DNA of 15,135 bases from Collinsella sp. MSK.8.10 (GCF_019041915.1 NZ_JAHPYF010000013.1:1-15135), one strand, 5' to 3'; shown: positions 7,093-13,971, counted from the stretch's first letter. The notes: generated by a model from the letters alone, not told the origin. A program made the numbers and translations.

Positions 7093-7165
7093 ATTAAAAC
7101 GTGCCATTCTAGCCCGAGACGTTTAAACGCAAGCACATGGGCTAGAATGGCTCTGGCATTTTAAT
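7093..7165. repeat. Nested inverted repeat upstream of pflA
   Basis: Perfect 13-base arms, GCCATTCTAGCCC at 7103-7115 and its complement at 7139-7151, enclose 23 bases that include the palindrome CGTTTAAACG (7120-7129). Outside them lies a second pair, ATTAAAA at 7093-7099 and TTTTAAT at 7159-7165. As RNA this resembles an A-stem-U bidirectional terminator for the DegV gene. The right arm also contains TAGAAT (7143-7148), a plausible -10 for pflA, the same hexamer proposed upstream of the DegV gene, but no clear -35 is present. Confidence 0.6.
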
Positions 7166-7198
7166 TGGTTGCATCCAAGGAGAGGCAAGGTAGCGCGA

Positions 7199-8017
7199 AT
7201 GGCAGAAATGACGCTTGAGGGTGTGGACGCTCGTCCCGAGGACTCTGCGTTTGCCCTTGGCCGCGTGCATTCGATCGAGACGATGGGGACGGTCGACGGA
7301 CCCGGCATCCGCTTCGTAGTGTTTGTCCAAGGCTGCCCCATGCGCTGTGCGTATTGCCACAACCCCGATACCTGGTCGGTTAACGGCGGCACGATGGTGA
7401 CCGTCGAGCACCTTATGGACGAGTTCCAGAGTAACCATGAGTTTTACCGCAGCGGTGGTATTACGGTGTCCGGCGGCGAGCCGCTCCTGCAGCCTGAGTT
7501 TTTGGCCGACCTGTTCCACGCCATGCACAATAACCACGATGGTCGTGTGCACACCTGCTTGGATAGCTGCGGCTATGCGTTCGATCCCGCGCATCCCGAG
7601 AAGTTCGATGCCGTGCTCAACGAGACCGACATGGTACTGCTCGATATTAAGCATGCCGACCCGGTCGAGCATAAAAAGCTGACTGGGTGCGATCCCGCAC
7701 GCATTCTGGCGTTTGGCGATGAGCTTGCACGTCGCAAGATCAAGGTCGTTATCCGCCACGTGGTGGTGCCGGGCATTACCGACACGGTGGAGGAGTGCGA
7801 GAAGCTCGGTCGCCTCATCGCTCCATGGCACAACGTGGTGGGCCTGGAAATGCTGCCGTATCACACGATGGGTGTCGTCAAGTACGAGCAACTGGGCATT
7901 CCCTATAAGCTTGAGGGCGTACCTCAGATGGATACCGCGCGCATGCCCGAGCTGCGCAATGCCGTTATGGCCGGTATGAAAAAGCGCCGTGCGGAGCTCA
8001 GGTCGGCCATCGGCTAA
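7199..8017 (+). CDS. pflA: Pyruvate formate-lyase-activating enzyme (radical SAM)
   Basis: A 272-residue radical SAM protein. The cluster motif C-P-M-R-C-A-Y-C-H-N-P (C46, C50, C53) binds a [4Fe-4S] cluster; TVSGGEPLLQ (89-98) contacts SAM; M-V-L-L-D-I-K-H with a later H-x-K-L-T-G is typical of PflA. The enzyme makes the glycyl radical on pyruvate formate-lyase, allowing anaerobic pyruvate cleavage to formate and acetyl-CoA. ATG 7199 was chosen with GCAAGG (7185-7190) eight bases before it; a stronger AAGGAG lies at 7177-7182, somewhat far upstream. The protein is about 25 residues longer than the 246-residue Escherichia coli enzyme, mostly at the N-terminus. pflB is not adjacent here. Activases of other glycyl-radical enzymes are related, but the single cluster motif without an inserted ferredoxin domain favours PflA. 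Confidence 0.92.
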   Translation: MAEMTLEGVDARPEDSAFALGRVHSIETMGTVDGPGIRFVVFVQGCPMRCAYCHNPDTWSVNGGTMVTVEHLMDEFQSNHEFYRSGGITVSGGEPLLQPEFLADLFHAMHNNHDGRVHTCLDSCGYAFDPAHPEKFDAVLNETDMVLLDIKHADPVEHKKLTGCDPARILAFGDELARRKIKVVIRHVVVPGITDTVEECEKLGRLIAPWHNVVGLEMLPYHTMGVVKYEQLGIPYKLEGVPQMDTARMPELRNAVMAGMKKRRAELRSAIG

Positions 8018-8143
8018 CAAGCCATTTTTGCCCCTTTATGATACCCGAGCTGTACTGGCCTAACGGCTTGGTGCTGACACGGTTGAGCCAAAATGCTGGT
8101 ACCATACCGTGGATAAGCAATTTGCACGGATTTGGGGGATGGC

Positions 8144-8884
8144 ATGGCAACCATCGCGATCATAGGCGCACTCGAAAAAGAGGTTGCGCAGATTAAGGAA
8201 GAGCTGAGTGGCACGCATGAGTCGCAGGAGGCGGGCTTGACCGTTGTGAACGGTGGGCTTTCGGGTCTGACAGTAGTCGCCACGACGGCAGGCATGGGGA
8301 CCGTGAACGCCGCTGCCGCAACGCAGCATCTCATCAGCAAATACGCCCCGCAGGCCGTTGTGTTTTCGGGCATTGCGGGCGGCCTAAACCCTAAACTCCA
8401 TATTAACGACGTGGTTATAGGCAAGTGCCTGCGCTATCTGGATACCGATACGGCACTCATCGCCGAGTCGGCGCCGGGGCTCGAGGAGTTTGTCTCGACA
8501 CCGGCGTTGGCTGATGTTGCCGCCGCCGTGCTTGCCGAGCATGGATTTGTGGATGCCTCGGCGGATGAGACTTCTGCGGAGAAGGACCCCAAGCAGTTCC
8601 TGTGTGGCACTATCGCCACGGGTGATCGCTTTGTTACGGGTGACGCCATGCGTAACGCTGCGATTGAGGCCACGCATGCCGATTGCGTCGAGATGGAGGG
8701 CGCGGCAATTGCGCACATCGCGGCCAAGAATGGTGTCGATTGCCTGGTACTGCGCGCTATCAGCGATAATTGTGACGAGGCATATGACGCGTTTTGCGAG
8801 CGCGAGTTCGATCTGGACGAGTACGCTCGCACCGCGAGCGGCATCACGCTTGACATCGTTCGTCGTATCGCCGCCGCGCAATAG
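8144..8884 (+). CDS. mtnN: 5'-methylthioadenosine/S-adenosylhomocysteine nucleosidase
   Basis: A 246-residue protein of the PNP/UDP phosphorylase fold. Family hallmarks are in place: I-G-A-L-E-K-E-V at 7-14 with E11 (counterpart of E. coli E12), F-S-G-I-A-G-G at 74-80, E-M-E-G-A-A at 183-188 with E185 (counterpart of E174) and R-A-I-S-D at 204-208 with the catalytic acid D208 (counterpart of D197). It removes adenine from methylthioadenosine and S-adenosylhomocysteine, by-products of SAM use. It would also clear 5'-deoxyadenosine from radical SAM enzymes such as the pflA product one gene upstream, a link known for the family. ATG 8144 follows a G-rich stretch (8134-8138). Residues 137-150 form an acidic insertion (ASADETSAEKDPK) not needed for the fold. 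Confidence 0.93.
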   Translation: MATIAIIGALEKEVAQIKEELSGTHESQEAGLTVVNGGLSGLTVVATTAGMGTVNAAAATQHLISKYAPQAVVFSGIAGGLNPKLHINDVVIGKCLRYLDTDTALIAESAPGLEEFVSTPALADVAAAVLAEHGFVDASADETSAEKDPKQFLCGTIATGDRFVTGDAMRNAAIEATHADCVEMEGAAIAHIAAKNGVDCLVLRAISDNCDEAYDAFCEREFDLDEYARTASGITLDIVRRIAAAQ

Positions 8885-8923
8885 CACGCCCGTTTTGTAA
8901 GAACCTACGACCAAGGAGTGTCC

Positions 8924-9514
8924 ATGGCCGATTCCATTAACTATCAGCTTGCCAAGTTTGTTGCCAGCTACGGCAAGGTTTCGCAGATCCCCGAGTCCAC
9001 CTGTCCCGAGGTGAGCTTTGTGGGCCGCTCCAATGTGGGCAAGTCGTCTATCATGAACAAACTCTTTGGCCGCAAGAACCTGGTCAAGGTTTCGAGTACG
9101 CCGGGCAAGACGAGCAACATCAATTTCTTCGAGGCCGACGACGTGCACTTTGTGGACCTGCCGGGCTACGGTTTCGCCCGTCGTTCCAAGGCCGAGCGCG
9201 ACCGCTGGGCTGAGCTTATCGGCGACTTCTTCGACTCCGAGCGCAGCTTTAACCTGGTCGTATCGCTGGTGGATATTCGTCACGACCCCAGTAAGCTCGA
9301 CCATGACATGATCGATTACCTGCAGGGCAACGAGTTCAACTTTATCGTCTGCCTCACCAAGGCCGACAAACTCAGCCGTACCCAGCAGGCCCGCCAAGCA
9401 GCAGCCATCAAAAAGCAGCTCAACGTCCCTGCCGAGAACGTGATCATCACAAGCTCCCAAACCGGTACCGGCATCGACGAACTCAAGCGCCGCATCGCCG
9501 AGGCCTGCCTCTAG
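8924..9514 (+). CDS. engB: Ribosome-biogenesis GTPase EngB/YsxC
   Basis: A 196-residue small GTPase of the TrmE-Era-EngA-YihA class, at the usual length. Nucleotide motifs: G1 G-R-S-N-V-G-K-S at 34-41, G2 threonine in S-T-P-G-K-T (58-63), G3 D-L-P-G-Y-G at 78-83, G4 T-K-A-D-K at 145-149 and G5 T-S-S at 176-178. The N-terminal segment S-F-V-G-R-S-N and the glycine-rich G3 loop with Y-G-F-A are specific to EngB. It acts in the cytoplasm in assembly of the large ribosomal subunit and is essential in several bacteria. Start ATG 8924 has AAGGAG (8913-8918) five bases upstream. It follows the nucleosidase gene by 39 bases, so the two are probably cotranscribed. Its 3' side faces thrB end to end. 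Confidence 0.96.
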   Translation: MADSINYQLAKFVASYGKVSQIPESTCPEVSFVGRSNVGKSSIMNKLFGRKNLVKVSSTPGKTSNINFFEADDVHFVDLPGYGFARRSKAERDRWAELIGDFFDSERSFNLVVSLVDIRHDPSKLDHDMIDYLQGNEFNFIVCLTKADKLSRTQQARQAAAIKKQLNVPAENVIITSSQTGTGIDELKRRIAEACL

Positions 9515-9590
9515 TGAGTGCCCCTTACCAGCAAGAGCCCCTGCCAATAAAAATCAACTATCAGCCTGGCGCCCCTTCAAAGCGTGGGTC

Positions 9591-9777
9591 CCTGTAGACA
9601 TCCTCAGCAAGGTAGGCGCAGGGACGGTCGGGATATTCCCTCAAAATCATTCCGCAGCGCGAAGGCCCCTTGTCCGTCGCTCCGTAGGAGCAGGACAAGG
9701 GGCCTTCATGCGCGAGGACGATTTTGAGGGAATATCCCGACCGTCCCGGACAGGTATATGAGGAGGATGTCTACAGG
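9591..9777. repeat. Large nested palindrome between engB and thrB
   Basis: Three pairs of perfectly complementary arms share one exact dyad axis at 9684: 15 bases (9591-9605 with 9763-9777), 28 bases (9621-9648 with 9720-9747) and 14 bases (9662-9675 with 9693-9706). They are separated by unpaired blocks of equal length on both sides (15 and 15; 13 and 13) with only chance-level similarity. The apical 17 bases hold a small GCTCC-GTA-GGAGC hairpin. The right outer arm covers the last seven bases of thrB, including its stop codon. The innermost hairpin may terminate both converging genes; the rest is unexplained. Confidence 0.9.
9662..9706. terminator. Possible bidirectional terminator of engB and thrB
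   Basis: The innermost arms of the palindrome form a 14-pair GC-rich stem, AAGGCCCCTTGTCC with its complement, closing a 17-base apex. Two convergent genes end on either side (engB at 9514, thrB at 9771). Each strand has only TT directly after the stem, so classical U-run termination would be weak. Confidence 0.45.
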
Positions 9778-10652
9778 TACTCGATTTGAGCGCCTTCCGT
9801 GTCGCACGTGAGAATATGCGTATCACACTTGGGGAACTGCTCACGCAGCTTGACCTGCAGAAACTTTGCCACGATGGTGTCGTCGGTCACAGCCATGAGG
9901 GTCGAGCCTGAGCCGCTAATCCAGATGGTCTTAGCGCCGCCGTTAAGGCAGGTGTCGCGCACGGCGTTGTAGTCGGGAATCAGGCGGCGACGATAAGGCT
10001 CCTGAATGCGGTCGTCATTGGCAGCGGCAATCAGGTCCAGGTCACCAGTCTCCAGGCCGCGCGTCATGCCGGCGATGCGGCCCATTTGCCATACGGCGGT
10101 GGAGAGTGGAATCTCCTGCGGCACGACCTTGCGCGCCTCGCTCGTATGTACCTCGTAGGGCGGAATCACGGTAATAAAACGCAAGCGATCGCTCACCTCG
10201 TAGCGCAGACATTGGGGGAGCGAATCGGTCGGCGTAAAGGAGCAGACGGCGCCGCCAAGGATGGCGGGGGCGACGTTATCGGGATGGCCCTCGACCTCGG
10301 TGGCGATGCGGACGAGTTCGGCGCGGTCGACGGTGTGGCCTGTCAGCGCGGCGGCAGCCATGATGCCGGCGACGACGCAGGTGGAGCTGGAACCCAGGCC
10401 GCGGGCGACGGGGACGTCGGTCTGAATGTCGATAGCGACGGGGAAGGCCGGCTCGCCCCATGCGGCCAGCGCATCGACAAAGCTCACATAGACCAGGTTA
10501 TTCTCGTTTTGGAACTCCTTGGGGCAGCCCGTGATGGTGAGCTTGTCGGCGCGCTCGAAGGTGAAGTGCGAGTAGAGGCCGACGGCCATGCCGAGGGTGT
10601 CGTAGCCGATGCCTAGGTTGGCGCTTGTTGCTGGGACGGTGATTTTGATCAT
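9771..10652 (-). CDS. thrB: Homoserine kinase
   Basis: A 293-residue GHMP-family kinase. N-terminal P-A-T-S-A-N-L-G-x-G-Y-D-T-L-G at 7-21 is the homoserine kinase signature; the phosphate-binding loop P-V-A-R-G-L-G-S-S-S-T lies at 81-91; E-G-H-P-D-N at 121-126 and S-G-S-G-S at 246-250 complete the active site. It phosphorylates homoserine with ATP to give O-phosphohomoserine for threonine synthase. The start has AGGAGG six bases upstream on the minus strand (10659-10664 region). thrC lies upstream in the same direction, but 203 bases and a hairpin terminator separate them, so thrB may not be fully coupled to thrC. Both ends touch large palindromes: one covers the stop codon, the other stops next to the ribosome site. 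Confidence 0.96.
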   Translation of the reverse strand: MIKITVPATSANLGIGYDTLGMAVGLYSHFTFERADKLTITGCPKEFQNENNLVYVSFVDALAAWGEPAFPVAIDIQTDVPVARGLGSSSTCVVAGIMAAAALTGHTVDRAELVRIATEVEGHPDNVAPAILGGAVCSFTPTDSLPQCLRYEVSDRLRFITVIPPYEVHTSEARKVVPQEIPLSTAVWQMGRIAGMTRGLETGDLDLIAAANDDRIQEPYRRRLIPDYNAVRDTCLNGGAKTIWISGSGSTLMAVTDDTIVAKFLQVKLREQFPKCDTHILTCDTEGAQIEYL

Positions 10653-10665
10653 GTGGGTCCTCCTG

Positions 10666-10777
10666 GCGTGCCTGGCTGTTTAGTTCGCTGCTCGGACAGT
10701 CCTGCGCAAGACGGAAAGCACATTAAGTGCTTTCCTTTGCGTGCGGAACTCACGACGAACTAAACAGCCAGGCACGC
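10666..10777. repeat. Large nested palindrome in the thrB leader
   Basis: Perfect 22-base outer arms (10666-10687 with 10756-10777) enclose further paired segments: AGTCC (10698-10702) with GGAACT (10745-10750, one bulge), CGCAA (10705-10709) with TTGCG (10737-10741), and GGAAAGCAC (10713-10721) with GTGCTTTCC (10727-10735) around ATTAA. Nearly the whole 112 bases can fold into one rod. On the thrB transcript its outer arm ends directly beside the AGGAGG ribosome site. The outer ends are each flanked by TG (10664-10665 and 10778-10779), the shortest possible target-site duplication and perhaps chance. Confidence 0.88.
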
Positions 10778-10811
10778 TGTGCGCGTTCGTCATCATCCCG
10801 AGGGTTATCTG

Positions 10812-10843
10812 ATGAAAGAAGGTGCGCCGGCTTTCGCCGGCGC
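10812..10843 (-). terminator. Terminator after thrC
   Basis: GCGCCGGC (10824-10831) and GCCGGCGC (10836-10843) form an eight-pair all-GC stem with a four-base loop, beginning 13 bases past the thrC stop. On the minus strand it is followed by ACCTTCTTTC, a partly T-rich tail. Termination is likely but may be leaky, letting some transcripts reach thrB. Confidence 0.6.
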
Positions 10844-10855
10844 TTAATAAGGGAT

Positions 10856-12373
10856 CTAGTTGGTGCTCATTCGTTTTGCTGCGGACTCGACGTAGCTGGC
10901 CATTTCGTCGACGTCACAGACGTCTTCGAAGCGGACAGGTTTGGACTCGAGCTCGGCGAGCTGGGTCGGGGCGACCGTGTTGGTGGCCTGCTCGAGCACG
11001 CGCATAGCCTCAAAATCGTCCTCGGGAACGTTGAGGCCCAGGGCATCGCAGCAGGCGCGCGGGAACTTGTAGGGGCTGGCGGTCGAAAGCAGCACGCGGG
11101 CCTTGGCGCCCTCGGCGGGAGCGACCTTTTCAAAGACGTGATAGCCGCAAGCGGTGTGCGGGTCGATCACGTAGCCGTTGGCGTCCCAGCAACTCTTGAT
11201 GGCAGCGCGGACCTCGTCCTCGCTGGCCCAGCCGCAGCCAAAGACGCTCTGAATCTTGGCCAGCAGCTCGGCGGGCACCTCGTAGCGACCAGTCTGTGCC
11301 AGCTGCTCCATAAGGCCGGCAACGAGCTCGCAGTCGCCGTCGGACAGGAAGTAGAGCATGCGCTCGAGGTTGGAGCTGATGAGGATGTCCATCGACGGCG
11401 AAATGGTCGTGAAGAACGGGCGGTTGCGGTCGTAGACGCCGGTGGTCAGGAAGTCGGCAAGCACGTTGTTCTTGTCGCTCGCGACGATGAGCTTGGCGAC
11501 GGGCAGGCCCATGCGCTTGGCGTAGTAGCCGGCCAAGATATCGCCAAAGTTGCCGGTGGGCACACAGAACTCTACGGCGTCGCCAGCCTCGATAGCGCCG
11601 GCGCGCAGCAGCTGCGCATAGGCGGCAAAGTAGTAGACAACCTGCGGTACCAGACGGCCGACATTGATAGAGTTGGCGCTCGAAAGCACCGTGCCGGCGG
11701 CTTCCAGACGCTCGGCAAGCTCCTTATCGGCAAAGATGCGCTTGACGGCGCTCTGGGCGTCGTCAAAGTTGCCGCGGATGCCGCAGACGGCGACGTTGTC
11801 GCCCTCCTGCGTGGACATCTGCAGGTTCTGGACGTGGCTGACCTTGCCCTCGGGATAAAAGACGGTGATGCCCGTGCCCGGAGCGTCGGCAAAACCGGCG
11901 AGTGCGGCCTTGCCCGTGTCGCCCGACGTGGCGGTGACGATCATGATGCGCTCAGCGCCGCCGTCCTTGGCGGAAGTGCGGGCCATGAGGCGGGGGAGCA
12001 TCTGTAGGGCGACGTCCTTGAAGGCGCTTGTGGGGCCGCCAAAGAGCTCCATCACATAGGTCTGAGGGGCGTCAGCACCCGGCGCTGCGTCGAGTTTGAC
12101 GAGCGGCGTAACCTCTTCACTCGCGAACGTGCCGCGGTATGCCTCGTCGACACACGCCGAAATTTCTTCGGCCGTGTAATCATTCAGTAACATTCCCAAC
12201 ACATCTTGAGCGATTTCAAAGTACGATTTATCTGCAAGCGAGCTGATATCGACCTGCTGGGTGCCAAGCTCGTCCGAGACAAACAAACCCCCGTCGGGAG
12301 CGATGCCGGTGCGGATTGCCACCTTACTTGAGCACGATAAAGTGCGTCCTCGTGTACTATGATAAGTTCCCAT
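10856..12373 (-). CDS. thrC: Threonine synthase
   Basis: A 505-residue PLP enzyme of the long threonine synthase type. The N-terminus (MGTYHSTRG, then PDGGLFVSDE) is typical. The PLP lysine is K119 in P-T-S-A-F-K-D; T-S-G-D-T-G-K at 149-155, S-S-A-N-S-I-N-V-G-R at 231-240 and the phosphate loop P-T-G-N-F-G-D at 272-278 follow in order. It converts O-phosphohomoserine and water to threonine and phosphate. The start at 12373 was chosen because AGGAG lies about nine bases upstream; the frame stays open to an ATG at 12418 that lacks a ribosome site. It is divergent from lysC with 104 bases between their starts, and precedes thrB. Confidence 0.95.
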   Translation of the reverse strand: MGTYHSTRGRTLSCSSKVAIRTGIAPDGGLFVSDELGTQQVDISSLADKSYFEIAQDVLGMLLNDYTAEEISACVDEAYRGTFASEEVTPLVKLDAAPGADAPQTYVMELFGGPTSAFKDVALQMLPRLMARTSAKDGGAERIMIVTATSGDTGKAALAGFADAPGTGITVFYPEGKVSHVQNLQMSTQEGDNVAVCGIRGNFDDAQSAVKRIFADKELAERLEAAGTVLSSANSINVGRLVPQVVYYFAAYAQLLRAGAIEAGDAVEFCVPTGNFGDILAGYYAKRMGLPVAKLIVASDKNNVLADFLTTGVYDRNRPFFTTISPSMDILISSNLERMLYFLSDGDCELVAGLMEQLAQTGRYEVPAELLAKIQSVFGCGWASEDEVRAAIKSCWDANGYVIDPHTACGYHVFEKVAPAEGAKARVLLSTASPYKFPRACCDALGLNVPEDDFEAMRVLEQATNTVAPTQLAELESKPVRFEDVCDVDEMASYVESAAKRMSTN

Positions 12374-12477
12374 ATAACACTGCTCCTCGGATGCCTTGGT
12401 CCCAATCGGTGAAACCATGGTATCAGAGCGCGCAAAATAGGTTCGCAGAGGCTTTTTAGAAAGGTAACCTCCAGCCC
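12374..12477. promoter_or_regulatory. Divergent control region between thrC and lysC
   Basis: These 104 bases must carry promoters for both directions. For lysC, TTGGTC (12396-12401) and TATCAG (12421-12426, preceded by TGG as an extended -10) are candidates, with a long 19-base spacer. For thrC no convincing pair is seen. AGGTAACCT at 12462-12470 is a nine-base odd palindrome just before lysC. No T-box, lysine riboswitch or leader peptide was recognised. Confidence 0.4.
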
Positions 12478-13866
12478 ATGATTAAGATTGCCAAGTTTGG
12501 CGGCTCGTCGGTCGCCGACGCCGAACACTTTAAGAAGATCAAGGCCATCGTCGATGCCGACCCGGCTCGCCGTTTTGTGGTGGTTTCCGCCTGTGGTCGC
12601 CGCTTTAAGGGCGACACCAAGGTGACCGACCTGCTCTACCTGGTTAACGCGCACGTTAAGTACCACGTGTCGTGCGAGGAGCTGCTCGAGGACATCGGCC
12701 AGCGCTATTTTGATATCGCTGACGAGCTGGAGCTCACCTATCCCATCCGTGAGGAGTTCGCGGCTTTTGCCGAGCGCGCCCGCTCGGGCGGTTACTCCAC
12801 CGAGGAGCTCGTGAGCCGCGGCGAGTACTTCACCGCTCGCCTGATGGCTGAGTACCTGGGCCTACCGTTCCTGGACGCCGCGACGGTTGTGGCGTTCCAT
12901 CACGACGGTACGCTCAGCATGAACCGCACCTCCGAGCTGGTGCAAGAGTACGGTCAGCAGGGCGGCTTCGTTATGCCTGGCTTCTACGGCGCGACGCGCG
13001 AGGGCCAGATCAAGCTGCTCGACCGTGGCGGCGGCGACATTTCCGGCTCGATCCTGGCCAAGTGCCTAGGCGCCGACCTGTACGAGAACTGGACCGACGT
13101 TTCGGGCTTCTATTCTGCCGATCCTCGCATTGTGCCCGAGGCTCAGCCCATTGCGCGCGTTACCTACGAGGAGCTGCGCGAGCTTTCGTACATGGGCGCA
13201 AGCGTCCTGCACGAGGAGGCCGTGTTCCCTGTGCGTGAGGCGGGAATTCCGCTGGTCATCAAGAACACCAATGCGCCGCAGGACCCCGGCACCATCATTA
13301 GCGAGACGGCTGATGAGGGCGAGGCGGAGCCCATCATTACCGGCGTGACCGGCAAGCGCGGCTTTGTCGCCATCAACGTCGCCCGCGACCGCACCAAGCC
13401 CCGTGTTGGCTTTATGCGCCGTGCGCTTTCGGTGTTCGAACGCTATGACGTCTCCGTCGAGCACATGCCCACCGGTGTCGACCGCTTTGGCGCCGTGGTG
13501 CAGGAGCAGGATGTGCACGACTCGCTGTACTCGCTCGTGGGCGACATTCAGCAGGAGGTCGAGCCGCTCGAGATCGAGGTCGTCGAGGGCCTGGCGCTTA
13601 TCGCGACCGTCGGCCGTAACCTGCGCGGGCGCGCAGGTATTTCGGGTCACCTGTTTGGCATGCTTGGCCAGGCCGGCGTGAGCGTGCGTATGATTTCGCA
13701 GAGCTGTGACGAGATCAACATCATTATCGGTGTCGAGGAGAAGGACTTCGACCTAGCGATTCAGACCATTTACCGTGCCTTCTCCGACGAAAACGGCATT
13801 GTGAAGGTCTCCGACCTGGAGGCTCCCGCGCCGGTCGATCCCGCCCTGGTCGCGCTCCACAAGTAG
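12478..13866 (+). CDS. lysC: Aspartokinase with C-terminal ACT domains
   Basis: A 462-residue monofunctional aspartate kinase. The kinase domain starts with IKIAKFGGSSV (2-12), contains V-S-R-G-E at 112-116, D-R-G-G-G-D-I-S-G at 182-190 (family more often R-G-G-S-D) and T-D-V-S-G-F-Y-S-A-D-P-R at 206-217. Two ACT domains follow at about 296-365 and 372-440, the second with S-Q-S-C-D-E-I-N-I, so feedback inhibition by lysine and/or threonine is likely; the length resembles the Bacillus YclM class more than short two-subunit enzymes. It phosphorylates aspartate as the entry step to lysine, methionine and threonine. No homoserine dehydrogenase domain is fused. The nearest AAGG is 13 bases before the ATG, unusually far. 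asd follows after 174 bases and a terminator. Confidence 0.95.
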   Translation: MIKIAKFGGSSVADAEHFKKIKAIVDADPARRFVVVSACGRRFKGDTKVTDLLYLVNAHVKYHVSCEELLEDIGQRYFDIADELELTYPIREEFAAFAERARSGGYSTEELVSRGEYFTARLMAEYLGLPFLDAATVVAFHHDGTLSMNRTSELVQEYGQQGGFVMPGFYGATREGQIKLLDRGGGDISGSILAKCLGADLYENWTDVSGFYSADPRIVPEAQPIARVTYEELRELSYMGASVLHEEAVFPVREAGIPLVIKNTNAPQDPGTIISETADEGEAEPIITGVTGKRGFVAINVARDRTKPRVGFMRRALSVFERYDVSVEHMPTGVDRFGAVVQEQDVHDSLYSLVGDIQQEVEPLEIEVVEGLALIATVGRNLRGRAGISGHLFGMLGQAGVSVRMISQSCDEINIIIGVEEKDFDLAIQTIYRAFSDENGIVKVSDLEAPAPVDPALVALHK

Positions 13867-13874
13867 CTGCCATC

Positions 13875-13911
13875 CCGTTGATTTTTTGGGACATGTCTCA
13901 AAAATCTACGG
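13875..13911. repeat. Palindromic hairpin after lysC
   Basis: CCGT (13875-13878) pairs with ACGG (13908-13911); after one T-T mismatch GATTTTT (13880-13886) pairs with AAAAATC (13900-13906); after a one-base bulge GGGA pairs with TCTC around CATG. Here the T-run is in the 5' arm and the A-run in the 3' arm, the reverse of a terminator, so it is more likely a DNA palindrome or an mRNA 3'-end structure. It begins nine bases after the lysC stop. Confidence 0.65.
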
Positions 13912-13917
13912 CGGGGC

Positions 13918-13939
13918 GTTTCGTTTCGGTTTCGTTTCG
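13918..13939 (+). repeat. Tandem 11-base repeat between lysC and asd
   Basis: GTTTCGTTTCG occurs twice in perfect tandem (13918-13928 and 13929-13939), itself built from GTTTC/GTTTCG units. It separates two similar G-rich blocks, GGCGGGGCG (about 13910-13918) and GGGGCGGG (13942-13949), of which the second is the 5' arm of the terminator hairpin. Confidence 0.7.
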
Positions 13940-13971
13940 ACGGGGCGGGTTTCGTGCCCGCCCCGTTCTTG
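13940..13971 (+). terminator. Intrinsic terminator of lysC
   Basis: ACGGGGCGGG (13940-13949) and CCCGCCCCGT (13957-13966) form a ten-pair stem with a TTTCGTG loop, followed by TCTTGT. This is the best classical terminator in the window. The tail runs into TATACA (13972-13977), a possible -10 for asd, so a promoter may overlap the terminator. Confidence 0.75.

Noticed and set aside
8018..8143. Promoter and terminator between pflA and the nucleosidase gene
   Set aside because: CAAGCC/GGCTTG arms are 41 bases apart and the candidate hexamers (CTGACA, TACCAT) are badly spaced, so no site was called.
8384..9547. A 387-codon antisense frame across the nucleosidase and engB genes
   Set aside because: It spans two well-supported genes and their gap and has no family features.
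9647..9844. A short minus-strand frame across the large palindrome
   Set aside because: It runs through the inverted repeat and into thrB in another frame; basic, serine-rich product without features. The palindrome itself explains the openness.
10727..12007. A 426-codon + strand frame across thrC and the palindrome
   Set aside because: Shadow of thrC; alanine-, glycine- and histidine-rich with no motif.
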